From assembly GCA_015680685.1 (NCBI GenBank), contig MNCI01004118.1, positions 33,954 through 56,506 of the forward strand: a stretch of DNA of 22,553 nt, read 5' to 3'. A program made the translations under genes and the position numbers. Every line of letters begins with the position of its first letter. Positions within the stretch are counted from its first letter, which is position 1. Shown one piece after another: positions 1-10,644 of the stretch. Origin of the DNA: Gnetum montanum (taxonomy: Eukaryota > Streptophyta > Gnetopsida > Gnetales > Gnetaceae). The notes under the pieces are model-generated. The model ran no database searches. It was not told the DNA's origin and saw only the letters and a program-made list of their open reading frames with translations.

Positions 1-104
1 TGGGCCTTGGTGTTGCCAGAGACCAGCAGGCACCTAAATCCTGTTCGAGGACACTCGTTGGTGGTCGCGTCCCAAATGGTCGCCAACATTAACAAGCTCT
101 GTTA
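1..104. other. GC-richer edge sequence, unassigned
   Basis: This first stretch has clearly higher GC and more CpG than the AT-rich repeats that follow. It contains a short direct repeat of TGGTCGC (about 62-68 and 78-84). No open frame or known domain was recognised on either strand. It may be the edge of another element lying mostly outside the window, but nothing here proves that. Confidence 0.3.
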
Positions 105-1560
105 GGTCATCTTTTATAGAGATCAAAAATTACTTTATAAAAACAGTTTGCCATGTAAGCTCTAGAATTAGCTTATACTCATGGAATCAAAACCCAGTCC
201 TACAAGGAAGTTCTATATGTCACATCACCATTAGCCACATAATCTATTAAACCTTGATTCATAGAGCCAAAGATGAGTCCTATAAGATTTTTCTATGATC
301 CACATCAACTTCTAGAGGAGCTTTGTAGAACCAAAAAATGACTCTATGAAATAGCTTTACCATGTAGCCTCCCAAGTTAGCTTATGTTCATAAAACTAGT
401 TCATTTGGTTGAATTTTAGCTCTACTAAATGGCTCTACCACATCAACACCATGTCATATCATCTTGTAGAGTTGGTTCGTAGGGTGAAATTTTGGTTCTA
501 CAAATAAGCTCATTTTAAACTCTACCACATAAGCTTACTAATTAGTAGAAGTTCAAGATAGTTCTATAAAAAAGAGATGTAAGAGCTACATCATCATTAG
601 GCCATGTAAACATTTAGAATTGGCTAAAATTTCCATTTGGATGAGAAATCATCATCTAGATTAAAGCTACTTCATTTGCCACATTAGCAGCTACCATGCT
701 ATCTACATGAAGATTTATGAGCTCACAAGAAGAAAAAGCTTCATCTGCCATGTCAATAGAGCTCAATCTACTCTGGCACATTAGCACTATGTTACATTAG
801 CTTGTAGAATCAATTTGTAAGGGTGAAATTTAGCTCTACAAAATAGTTCTACCATGTCAATGCTTTGACACATTAGCAATGTGCCACATTAGCTTGTAGA
901 ATCAATTAGTAATGTTAAAATTCAACTCTATGAAACATCTCTACCATGTTAGCTTGTAGAAGAGGTTCATATAGCTCAATAATGATTCTACAAATGAGCC
1001 CAAAAAGGGCTTCATGAGCCACGTCATTAGGATATATTAGTAGTAGCTTATATGTAAAGCCAAAATTTATTTCTACAAAGCTAGTGTGAAAAGCTTTACC
1101 ATGTCAGCATTAAGTTCAAGAGCATTCATAAAGTCAAAATTCAATTTAACAAACATGCTTAACTTTATCATTGCCACATTAGAAAATATTTATAGAACTA
1201 GAAAACAACTCTATAAAATAGCTTTACCATGTAAGCTCCTAGGTTAGCTTATGTTCATAGAACTAGTTTGTGAAGATGAATTTTAGCTCTACAAAATGCC
1301 TCTTCACGTCAACCTCATCATGCTATAGAGGAAGTTCATAGAGCTTAAAAGTGATGATATGAATAAATCTCTACCATATCAGTATAGCACACTAGATCAA
1401 CTTGTAGAGCTCATTCGTAGTACCAAAATTTAGCTCTACAAACAAGCTCATTTTCTGCCCTTCCATGTTAGCTTGTAGAACTAGTTTACAAAGCTAAGAT
1501 TCATCTCTACAAGTAGGTGAAAAATCACACTACCATTTCAGCAAGTACAAATGGCTATAT
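105..1560. repeat. cluster of degenerate 60-90 bp repeats with hairpin arms
   Basis: The words CTTGTAGA, AGCTCTACAA, ACCATGT and TTAGCTTGTAG recur throughout. Copies of CTTGTAGA start near 463, 801, 893, 953 and 1401, with neighbours about 60-90 bp apart. TTGTAGAGC and GCTCTACAA are reverse complements, so many units can form a stem. The clearest is 1402-1411 with 1432-1441, a 10-bp perfect match around a 20-nt loop. A longer segment (about 341-449) is repeated at about 1208-1315 and more weakly from about 132. No reading frame survives. This is a non-coding repeat cluster, possibly an old satellite or the untranslated part of an element. Confidence 0.7.
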
Positions 1561-1564
1561 ACCA

Positions 1565-4375
1565 AATATTTTGTGGAGCCATGTTAGAGGTTGACCTAGG
1601 TCGACAAAGGGTTACATATCATGCACATGATTATTTCATTCTAATCCAACTTAGCAAGAAGTGAGATGCAGCATGTAGAAGTTAAAATTAGCTCAACCAA
1701 GAAGCCCTATAATTATTCTTTCATGTTAGCTCTTTAGAAAAGCTCTAAAATTGATGAAAACACAAAGGCTAGGTGGAAATAGAGCATATATCCCTAAACA
1801 AAGCACGAAAGAAATGAGTAGCATAGAACCACTAAACTACCTTTGAAGCTTAGAGAAGAAAGTGCAAAGCTATCATTAAAATACCAAGCCATCATAAAGA
1901 AAAGCATGTTGTAAGGAGTAGAAATTATTTTTTCCATTACTTCAGCTAAAGTAAGATTATTAGAATGATAGTTACTGGCTATTTCTTGGATTCAAACTAG
2001 TGTGTGTGTGTGTGTGGGGTGGGGGGTGTGCTTTCTTTGATGGAAATAACCAATCCACTATTTGAATTAATCACAGGAGAAAAAGGCATTTAAAGAATTA
2101 TTAAAGAAGTGCAAGAATGCTAAGATAGATTCATAAATCAAGATTTTAAAATTTTCAACAATCATGGAAAGTTAACTTAATGAATATTAGCAAAATGGCT
2201 CTAGGTTCAAAGATTGAAAAAGTCTATTAAGAGACTGAGAAATAGTTTAACATCCCACAATAATATAAAGAGAAATGAACACTAAAGGAATATTAAAGAA
2301 GCTTAATGGCCTTAATCTAAACACAATAAATTAGGTCATTAAAACTCTTTCAAATTGATACAGTTATTAGTTGAGGAGCCTTGATTGAAGAATGAGGAAG
2401 ATTTATTAACAAAACATGAGCTTTTAATCTCTATAGTGATTGTAATTATTATAGGCTATTATATAAGATAAGAGTAAATCAAAACAGAATAAGGGAATTT
2501 TTTTGCATTCAAGAGATTAGAGATAGGATTGTAAAGATTGTTCAATAGAATGACATTTTAAATAGGTTTTTCTATCTCTTTTGAATTAGTTATTTTAGCT
2601 TGTATTTATAGTTGGTTAGATTTTTCCTTTTTGTTTAGCTTGAAAGTTGCATAGTCATATATTAATGGATTGTCAGTTTTGGAGTAGACTATTTTCTTTA
2701 TGAGCTAAGGTTTAGCTTATTTTTGTTATTCTAGTTGAATGAAATAGCTTTATCAGTGTTAATTCTTAACCAATCTAACATAGAATTTTTATCATCTTCA
2801 TGTATTTCTGAACTTCATGAATAATTTTGTTTTCTTAATTTCTTACTCTATTTAGCAAAGCTTTTGTGATTTTACTTTTGGAAAGTTAGCTAGTAGATAG
2901 TTTAGAATGTTATGCAAGAAAAAAAAGCTAAACTTACAGGAAAACTATGAAAATTTTTTAAATTCACTCTAAACAATAGCCAAAAGGGATAAACATTGAT
3001 TACATATAAGTCAAAAAACCCTTAAGTTAGATCTTTCTATTTGCCTAGATAAATATTTCTTGTTATATACCTCGAGTCACATCAACTTATTAACACTAGT
3101 AGAGACCAACAATCACCAAAATGAGATTATAAAAGTTGCTTCTTATGGTAGAGTTGATTTTGATTCTACTACAACACTACAACATCTACATTATGATTCA
3201 CCATCTTAATAGATAGAGAATGATATTTAGGAGAAACATATCTCTTCTAGAATAATAGTTAGATAGATGCAACTATCAAGATTAAAAACATCACCATCTC
3301 CTACTTAGTGGAGGTCATTGTAGAAGTCCTAAGGATCCGAAATATGGAAACAAAGATTGTAAATTTGTTCATCTAATAAAATTAATAAATAAAAAAGAAT
3401 TCATTTTAAGACTAGGTTATATCACTATTGTGATAGGAATCGTATAATGAATAGAAACCAACAAATTAACACAAAAACTAAGCTAGGAATTTTGTAGTCA
3501 CCAAACAATCCAAGAAAACTAACCTTTTTGATAATCTCCCTTAAATTGAAAAGGAACATGAGGATCAAAGGAAAAATCTAGTAATCCATGTCAGATAGTT
3601 TGGCAACATTAGTGGTTATCAAGCAAAAAGGATTATGCACATAGGATAGCTAATAAAAAGCATTTAGACAAAGGAAAATACAAAATAATATGAAATCATG
3701 ATTGATAGTAGAGAAATATATATAACATAGTATGAAAAGAAAATAGATCTATTGAAAAACATGTGCAAAATAAGAAGAAAAACATGAGAATAACATATCT
3801 AAAGCAAATTTGGGCAAAAGTAGAGATAAAAGATCAAAATGACAAATCCATATTACAAAAGAAATAAAGAAACCTATAAAATTGTGTTTCAAGATGTATA
3901 CTAGAGATCAGAAGCATCTAACAAGGAGTTGTATTACCCCATTCTTACTCCAATGAGTGCACTAATGCAAATCTAACATAAACAAAAGTAGATTTGATAG
4001 CTAACAATTGTCAAGGGAAAATCAAATTGGTGTATTGATATGACTTTTAGCAAGTCTTTGCATGTCAGGAGGAAAGCATAAAGGGGATATAATATGTCAT
4101 TAAGGGAAGAGATGGAAAAGTAAAAGAGAGCTAAAATGAACAATAGATCTCTTGGAATTAAAGAATAGTTAAGCTTTGAGCATTTGAAAAATTGAAATAC
4201 TAGTCAAATGATTATAGATGCTAACCCCTTTACATTTAGGGTTATCCTTCTATATATAGGCTGAAAATGCCTCATAGACCATGTAGGAATAATGTAGTAG
4301 GGTTCATAAGATCTTTCAAAAACTTCAAGAAAGTTCTAAATAGGGGAAATAACATAGAAAGCAAAGTTTGACACT
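1565..4375. other. AT-rich sequence without recognisable genes
   Basis: Both strands are full of stop codons and no protein family or RNA gene was recognised. The only distinct features are the TG run near 2001 and long A-rich stretches around 3640-3900. A TATATATAGG word at about 4252 could serve as a TATA box, but nothing downstream supports a promoter. The last part (about 3700-4140) is purine-rich, loosely like the flank on the other side of the large element (about 19330-19950). That is compatible with one old sequence split by the insertion, but it is weak evidence. Confidence 0.4.
2001..2030. repeat. TG microsatellite with G-rich tail
   Basis: Eight perfect TG dinucleotides (2001-2016) run into an irregular G-rich tail containing a four-G and a six-G run. 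It is a simple sequence repeat and probably length-variable between individuals. Confidence 0.9.
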
Positions 4376-4499
4376 AGAAAATCTATGTTGTAACTTGTAA
4401 ACCTTCACCATCCAACTTGAGGCAAGATTTTATTGTAAATGTAAGGTTTGTGACCCATGAACTACAATCTTGCATACTATAACTTTTTGGGGCTAAAAA

Positions 4500-4739
4500 A
4501 TGCCTCATACATTACTACTGTCTTACTTCCCAAGTGAAAAAAATAATGTCATGTCTATAGTTAAGCTTGGGAATGCTGAAAATGCCTTGGGGATTGCTAA
4601 ATTTGGAAATTTCATGTGCTTTATGGTGGTTATGGCCTTGACTACATGGGAGCTTCACACACCCAGTGTTGGAGTTGTTGGATTTTCCATTTTCCTAACA
4701 ATGGCTAGCGTAGTCATAACAAATTCTCAACCATTGTAG
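4500..4739 (+). other. short open frame inside 5' LTR, probably non-coding
   Basis: A 79-codon frame lies in U3. The 3' LTR keeps a related 71-codon frame at 17502-17717, and both share the word ELHTPSVGVV. The frame matches no recognised family and lies upstream of the LTR promoter. Many differences between the copies change the amino acid, so shared ancestry of the two LTRs explains the similarity without invoking selection. Confidence 0.3.
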
Positions 4740-4864
4740 CATGACCAGCGTAGTCATCTTAGATTCCCAGAAATCTTCACATGGTTAGTGTAGTCACCAT
4801 ATTACCTAGCATATTTCAACAATACCATTGTTGCACTCCAAGGCTAGTGTAGTTGAGATGAAGC
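4705..4864 (+). repeat. 40-bp tandem repeats in LTR U3 carrying the half-site
   Basis: Half-site copies start at 4705, 4745 and 4785, exactly 40 bp apart. A decayed fourth is at 4825 and an extra copy at 4844. The 3' LTR shows the same series at 17653, 17692, 17732 and 17772. The core is CTAGCGTAGTC or CCAGCGTAGTC. Tandem U3 motifs just upstream of a promoter often act as enhancers in retroelements, but that role is only inferred here. Confidence 0.75.
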
Positions 4865-5052
4865 TAGCATAGGAACAAAAGTTTGTTTACTACTTTTAGT
4901 ATCTGGTATGGTTCTAATGGCCTTTGGGTGTTAAAACTTATCATAAATGGATAACTACACTAGGAATAATGGCTTGTTACACCTACAAATAAAACCAATA
5001 TATTAGCAATCATGGCAAAAATTTGCAGTCCAAAATCAACAACCTTGAAGCT

Positions 5053-5060
5053 TATAAAAG
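5053..5060 (+). promoter_or_regulatory. LTR TATA box
   Basis: TATAAAAG followed by CC is conserved at the matching place in the 3' LTR (17961-17968). It lies about 400 bp upstream of the poly(A) signal, as expected for a U3/R boundary. Transcription would start about 30 bp downstream. Confidence 0.7.
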
Positions 5061-5452
5061 CCAAACTTGAACACATTATTCAAGTTGGAACATTTTTGCA
5101 ACCATAAAATCTTCTTGAACTCAATCATTTTGAATCCATTTTTGGCATTTTCAAGAATTTTGGAGCACATTAGTATCTATTTCAACATCAGAGACCCTTA
5201 GCATAGTACCATTGCAACAAGAGTCAAGCACAACTGTTTACACCACCTTCACGAAAGTTGTAGATTCAAGTGAAAACCAACAAGGAGCTCTTGGTGATTA
5301 GAGTTGATAAGTACATGGATCATGAAGTTTAGTTGTAGAACACAATCTACTAGATCCAATAGGCTTCAAGCTCCATCCAAGAAAGCTTCTTGAGTATATG
5401 ATCATACAATCTATACTCTTTAAACTTCATACTCTAAGTATTTTGCTACTTT

Positions 5453-5458
5453 AATAAA
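5453..5458 (+). terminator. LTR poly(A) signal (AATAAA)
   Basis: AATAAA sits in a well-conserved stretch and recurs at 18361-18366 in the 3' LTR. A T-rich tract follows. It marks the R region and would direct 3' end formation when used from the 3' LTR. Confidence 0.65.
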
Positions 5459-5673
5459 GTTTATGGTTCATTTATTGTGTAGAATCTATTTCAAGTTTTA
5501 ATTTCTATGTTTATTTTTCATTTGAAACTACACTTCATTTTTCCATGTTTACATTCCTTAAGTCCCTAGGTGGTATCTTAGATCTTGTTTCTTGGAGACC
5601 CTTCAGATCCAAGGTTAGGCTGTTTCACCTAGAATTTTCAATTTTCCAGCAACCAAATTTTTTAGGTGTTATA

Positions 5674-5692
5674 GTTTCTGATGCTAGAAGGA
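5674..5692 (+). other. possible decayed primer-binding site
   Basis: The sequence immediately after the 5' LTR (GTTTCTGATGCTAG) loosely resembles the TATCAGAGC core of an initiator-methionine tRNA primer site, with several mismatches and an indel. Its position is right; the match is poor. Confidence 0.25.
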
Positions 5693-7026
5693 GGGACTCC
5701 ACTTCAATTCTCAGCTCAAATTAATTAATCAATTTTCAAAATCAAGTTTTCCACATTTCAAACCTCAAAACCTACAAATATCTACCATTGAAATTAATGT
5801 TGATGCTCAGTTCCCTATAATTAATACCCAATGTAGTTGTTGTAGGTGATTTGCATATTTGTAAAATTTTCACAATAGTTGTTGGACTTTGTAAAGCCAA
5901 CATAGTTTATACTTAAACCTATAATTTTACTTATTTAAATCTACATTCAGGATGTTCTAAGAGCCAACATAGTTCTGCTCCACCCACATAAACTTCCTAT
6001 TGTGAAAATTTGTTGGAAGCCCAGCGTAGTCCTCTCAAACACCCCAGCATAGTACTAGGAAAATCAACATTTCATGTTTACTTTTCTAAAACTAGTGCAT
6101 TTTTCCAAGATGAGGTATCACTAGCATAGTCTTGTTGGGAAAGGCAACCATTTCCTCATCCCCCTCTAGCATAGTCCTTGTTGGCAAGGCTAGTGTAGTT
6201 GATGTTATCAACAACAAAAAAAGAAAAAAAAACCTACCACATTTTTCAAGGTGTAGTATACAATATTTCCACTACAATGTACATCATACCTATGGTTGCA
6301 GTTTCAACTATTTTCCAGCCATAACTAGTCACATCCTTGGGCAATTCCACTTGCTATAATTTTTTGTTTAATTAATTAAAAAGAACCTTTAAATTTTTCC
6401 AATAAAATAAACATTTCCATTCATTCTCCTACAACTAATACTTAGTTTGATTGTTGAAGTCAATTTAGGTCTTGCTATAAAATTCACAATAGTGGCTAGA
6501 CTTTTAGAAGCCAGTGTAGTTTCTTAAGAAACCTACAACATTTTGTTGTAAAAACTTAGCCTTGGGTTTTCCAAAGGCCATCACACCCTTCCTTCTCTAT
6601 TAAACTACCCAATGTAGTTTTGCTAAACCAATTACATTTTCCATTACGACATAAACCCTAGCATTACTTTTTAAGATACCTAATGTATCTTTTGAAAAAT
6701 AATATTTTTTTCTTCTTGGTTGCACAACAAAACCTAGCATACTTTCTGTAAAAGGAAAATACACCAACACCCCTTAAACAAGCAAACCAAAAACTTGCTA
6801 TTTTTATTACCAACCTACGTTTGGAAGAATACTAGCATATGTTTCCAAAATCGAACATATCACAAATCAGCACCTTTTCCATATTCACCTTTACACAACA
6901 ATTGTTGGACTTTTCAAAGTCTATTTTAGTTTTATAAAGCCTATATTAGCTTTTGTTGGCCTAGCGTGGTTTTGTTGGTACGAATTAATGTCTTTTCATA
7001 GATCAACCATTTTACCACTAGACCTC
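5674..7026 (+). other. untranslated leader with repeated half-sites
   Basis: No coding signal is seen between the LTR and the first gag-like frame. The leader contains about ten half-sites related to CCAGYRTAGTY, including 5828, 5964, 6021, 6044, 6121, 6166, 6190, 6511, 6609 and 6961. It also holds three copies of a ~42-bp segment (about 5868-5910, 6483-6524, 6894-6936) reading CACAATAG, then TTGGACTTT, then a half-site. A run of A at 6212-6231 interrupts it. Confidence 0.6.
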
Positions 7027-7888
7027 ATGTACATGGCCTCTAGCCAAGATGCAATTCATGTCTATGATCCAAAAGACCCCATGGTCATAGAACAAAGATA
7101 ATCACTTAGGAAAAGGGGCAAAAACCCAAATTTTGCAGTCATTAACAAGGAGTTTTACAACTTCCTTTGTGCCAAGATGCAAGTTAGTCTCTATATACCA
7201 TTCTTTGAATTTGATGCTAAGTATCAATTCAAAATTATACACTAGGATGGAAAAGAATACATTCCATCTTATGAAAAAATCCTCCTCACCAAATTTTATG
7301 CATAAATGCTCATACAACTCATAGAGGTTGATGAGTTTAGACAGGAAATTAGCTCAAAGGATTACCAAGAAAAGCATGATGAGTTTGAGGTTGAACTAGA
7401 GCTAGAAACCTCCATCAAGGGTCTTTTTCAACATTTAGCTCCTCAAATAACTACCCCCAACCCCATGTCTCTTGTCTTATTAGTGAGATAAGTCCCTGAA
7501 TCCAATTCCCCTCCTACTCATCATACTATGCTTAGGTCTACATCAATCATCACTACACACCAAGAACAACTTGTACCTTAGTCCACCTCCTTGTTCTCAT
7601 CCATGCCCTTTACAATACAACCTCATCCAATACACCTAGCACTAATGATGTCTACCTACCATCTTCCTTTTTCATGCTAGTAGGATCCTCATTAGGATCC
7701 CAAGCAACACAGGCCTCTCATATTCCCTTTTCTCTCTTCATGTCACAAGTTTCAACTCAAACTTCATTCTCTTTATTTAATCCACCTATGACGGTGGTCA
7801 CACAACCTCTTCCATCTATGGCAACATCAATTGTACAACCTCAAGGCACTCTACTTCCTCCACAACCATCAACACAAACATTGTAGCC
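7027..7888 (+). pseudogene. gag N-terminal region, broken
   Basis: A frame starting at ATG 7027 can be followed for about 600 bp despite in-frame stops (first TAA at 7099, others near 7243 and 7303). It includes the acidic stretch DEFEVELELE near 7378-7410. A frameshift then leads to a Ser/Thr/Pro/Gln-rich part (7674-7886), a low-complexity linker. Position just downstream of the leader and directly before the recognisable gag core argues that this is the start of the gag polyprotein. No domain is recognised in it, so the call rests on context. The start at 7027 is the first ATG of the traceable frame, but the true start is uncertain. Confidence 0.55.
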
Positions 7889-8565
7889 TATAGGGATGAC
7901 CTTCAAGGTTCGGATCAAGCCTTCCAAATGATCCAAGACCTTACAAAATAGCTACGAAGGCTCAAAGCTAGTATAACTCAAATGGTGAAGGTTCTAGACT
8001 TTTACCAAAATGAGCTTATAAGCCCTATGATGCCTCAAATAACCTTACCTATAGGCATGCCCATATCAAACTTCACTAAATACAATGATGAAGGGAATCC
8101 TAATGGAAACTTGGTCACCTTCCAGTCTAAGTGCCTCTTTTTACAAGCTTGGCCACATATGATACTGAGGATTTTCCCCATGTTCCTAAAGGGAAAAGCT
8201 CTAGAATTATACCAAACCTTACCTAGAGATTCTATCTCTTCCCTTGAAGACTTAATAACCCAATTTGTTAACTGCTTCAGATACAACTTGAAGCCACCTA
8301 CCACATTAGATTAACTAACGAATATGAGGCAAGGGCCACTTGAACTAGTCAAAATTTTCATTCAAAGGTGGAACTAACACTTAACTAGATTTTAGAGCCT
8401 ATTGCTAAAACTCACCTCTTAGACATCTATAAGGGAGTAGTAAATGACTTTATGAAGTCAAAGCTTTACTACCTAGAGCCCTGATTACTGAGCCAAGCCT
8501 TCTCACAAACAAATAACATCAAGGACGTAGTTGAGGATTGCAATGATCTAGCCTATGTGTCATAT
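7889..8565 (+). pseudogene. gag core (Retrotrans_gag-like), broken
   Basis: Gag forms the cytoplasmic virus-like particle that packages element RNA. A heptad-like stretch (QMIQDLTK ... LRRLKASITQM, about 7905-7990) precedes the capsid-like region. The clean part (7982-8314) shows the family pattern: an NPNGNLVTFQSK segment, then RIFPMFLKGKALELYQTL, then SISSLEDLITQF. Beyond a stop at 8312 the same frame continues with MRQGPLELVKIFIQRW, the usual second half of this domain, with further stops, to about 8565. The family pattern is clear but the gene is dead. The matching minus-strand frame (8035-8304) is a shadow. Confidence 0.8.
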
Positions 8566-8838
8566 AAAAACTAACATGCAAGGAGGAATAGCAATAAAAC
8601 TAGGCAAGAATATACAACCATGGCTACAGTTTCCAAGAATTCAAAACAAGCAAAGAGATAGGGATCATCACCACACAACACATCTTCCAACTCAGCATAA
8701 CTATCCACATCCTATGCCCCAAATCAACCAAGATAAACCTTTCGGTGGAAGAATATATCTAAGTACACAAGGTTTCCCATGAAGCCTTCTAAGCTCTTAG
8801 AATAGTCGCTTAAAAACAACTATATACAACATAAACAA

Positions 8839-9060
8839 TTGTCTAAGGAATCTTGTAAGAGGCATGATTGTCATTGTGACATAACTAGATACCTAACAAT
8901 AGCTACCAAAGATGATTTGAAGCTACCAAAGTACTTTAGACTAGATAGGTATTGCCATTATCATCAAATGGCTAGTCATGACACCGATTTTTACCTAGCA
9001 TTAAAGGATGACTCCAAAAGATGATTAACCATGAGGAGTTGTTGTTCAATGACTCCTAAT
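8839..9060 (+). pseudogene. gag C-terminal zinc-knuckle-like segment, broken
   Basis: The nucleocapsid part of plant Ty3/gypsy gag binds RNA through a short Cys/His knuckle. Here YCHYHQMASHDTDFYLALKDD matches the Tat-type pattern Y-C-x-x-H, H-x-T, then a Cys followed by LK. The expected final Cys is Tyr, which a single TGC to TAC change would explain. Zinc binding would be lost. A TGA follows at about 9022. The stretch between 8565 and 8839 is Gln/Lys-rich and decayed, and probably links capsid to knuckle. Confidence 0.6.
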
Positions 9061-9860
9061 CTCCAAGCACCAACAACAACTTCTATACTATAGCCTCATT
9101 CACAAAAACCAAATGGTCTAATCCTCCTAGGTAACCATTTTTCATCAAAGTGCCACCATGATCCCAGAATTCAAATCCTAGAGAGCCCTTCATCATATGG
9201 GTATCACCATGATATGTATTTCTCCTTCAAGGGCATCAACTTCACAACCAAGACCATGAGTTACTAGTCCTCCAAATCCTAAAGAACCATTTTTTATGTA
9301 GGTCTCTCTACCTTCAACAAGCAAAACCACAACAACACGTGACCAAAGCCCACCTATGATGGCCCACAACTTAGAGGTTAGCATGAAACCATCATCACAA
9401 CAGTGGTAAAAATAACCTTTCATTAAATCAGCAACAAAGCCCACTAAAGATAACCAATGATAAAAGGGTTTGAAGCAAGTTGACCAATCTAGATCTACAC
9501 CAAAACTAGCTACATTCATAGGCAAGGGATCCAAGGCACATGCACTGAAACCTAAGCCACAAACTCTAGGAAGGATGGAGGAAGTTAAAAAAACTAAGGT
9601 TGAAATGTTACACACCAAGGAAAAGAGCTTTATTACAATAATGGAGAAATCCAAATGATCATTAAAATAAAAGAACACATCATCAAAATTATATAAACTA
9701 GTCATCACTTCTCCTACTCATAGAGATGCACTAACCTAGATGCTAACCTCTATCCCTATGAGTAGGGACATGCTAGAAAATAGAGAATCAATCCATTATA
9801 TGATTGAGTGAGCCTCTCTTAGGGAAAACAGGCATCAACCCATCCTCAACTTTCATGAAA
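9061..9860 (+). pseudogene. gag-protease linker, broken
   Basis: From 9470 a single frame can be followed to 10075, with stops at 9656, 9671, about 9737 and about 9809. It begins Lys-rich (KAHALKPKPQTLGRMEEVKK) and leads into protease without a frameshift. The first part (9061-9470) shows no clear frame. A 171-codon minus-strand frame (9193-9708) is open across this part but matches nothing recognised. Confidence 0.45.
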
Positions 9861-10560
9861 ATGAGGTAAAAACTAATCCTGGAAATGGAGAAGTGCTATC
9901 TACTCCTCTCCTCGTCACCATACATGTTGGTAGATACAAGATTCATCATGTTCATGTAGATGATGGGGTAGTAACTACTATGGTACCATTTTCTGTCATT
10001 GACAAGCTAGCTCAATCAAGAATATTCAAGAAACCACAACCTTTGCACTTAATTCATTTAATGGATCACAAGTAGAAATGTGAGTTTCTATCTCTTTGGA
10101 TTTTGTAGCTGATGAGAAATTCCCTACATCTGTTAACTTCCTTGTTGTTAAAGAGACACTTAGCTTCAAATTGATCTTAGGAAGACCATGGTTAGCTAAG
10201 CTTCACACAGTCTCATCTCCTATACATAAAGAGATTTACTTACCCTACAAGGAAGGAAAAATTATCATTCATGAAGACAATGTGCCACTACCTTTAGTTA
10301 ACTATGTCAAAATCAACCGAGGTTTAGAGGTGGATTTTTAACAGGAAACTTTGGACACTCAAATTGGGACCAACAATAATAAGAATAATGATGATGCAAA
10401 TAATGCCAACTTTGTAACACTGAATTGCCAATGAAAATGCATGTAGCTTGCCATGCTAAATAAGAGAGATAATGAGCATAATATTGTGTTAAAAGGATTT
10501 CTTAATCTCTCAAAGATCAAACAACAAGTTCATGGTAAATGTCTCATCCATTATTTCTCC
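9861..10560 (+). pseudogene. retropepsin-like aspartic protease, broken
   Basis: Protease cuts the gag-pol polyprotein. The active-site region is near 9930-9975, where the family has D-T/S-G after a hydrophobic strand. Here it reads HVDDGVV: the catalytic Asp is kept but the next residue is Asp, so activity is doubtful. A stop at 10073 and a frameshift near 10085 separate this from the second half (10096-10341). That half ends in the family's typical flap and C-terminal strand signature, SFKLILGRPWLAKL. The frame then runs on through an Asn-rich stretch and two stops to about 10560, where coding signal ends. Distance and order after gag are normal for Ty3/gypsy. Pol proper does not follow; a repeat array does. 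Confidence 0.75.
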
Positions 10561-10644
10561 AATCATTTCTTCACCTTTTCAATACTCTATCATGTTTCAT
10601 TGTTCATTTTATCCTTATACACTCTCTTAAGAGCATCTCATACT

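Larger units (their letters stand above)
4386..5673 (+). repeat. 5' LTR
   Basis: It matches 17339-18600 over its whole length and begins TGTTGTAAC. The right end reads TTATA where the 3' copy reads TTACA, consistent with a TG...CA element whose last CA has mutated. U3 is about 670 bp up to the TATA box, R carries a poly(A) signal, and about 200 bp of U5 follows. U3 contains four 40-bp repeats with the AGCGTAGTC-type half-site. Compared with the 3' LTR it has about 39 extra bases near 4827-4866 and lacks about 20 bases near 5580. Confidence 0.85.

Noticed and set aside
2001-2030. G-quadruplex candidate
   Set aside because: Only two G-runs of three or more are present after the TG repeat. Four separated runs are needed for a standard quadruplex.
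4252-4262. TATATATAGG as a promoter
   Set aside because: No gene follows before the LTR, and such words are common in AT-rich sequence.
8035-8304. 89-codon minus-strand frame
   Set aside because: It is the shadow of the gag core, whose plus-strand reading has clear family motifs.
9193-9708. 171-codon minus-strand open frame, the longest in the window
   Set aside because: It lies opposite the gag-protease linker, matches no family recognised, and has no promoter or partner. Some Tat elements carry antisense frames, but in a different place, so this is most likely chance.
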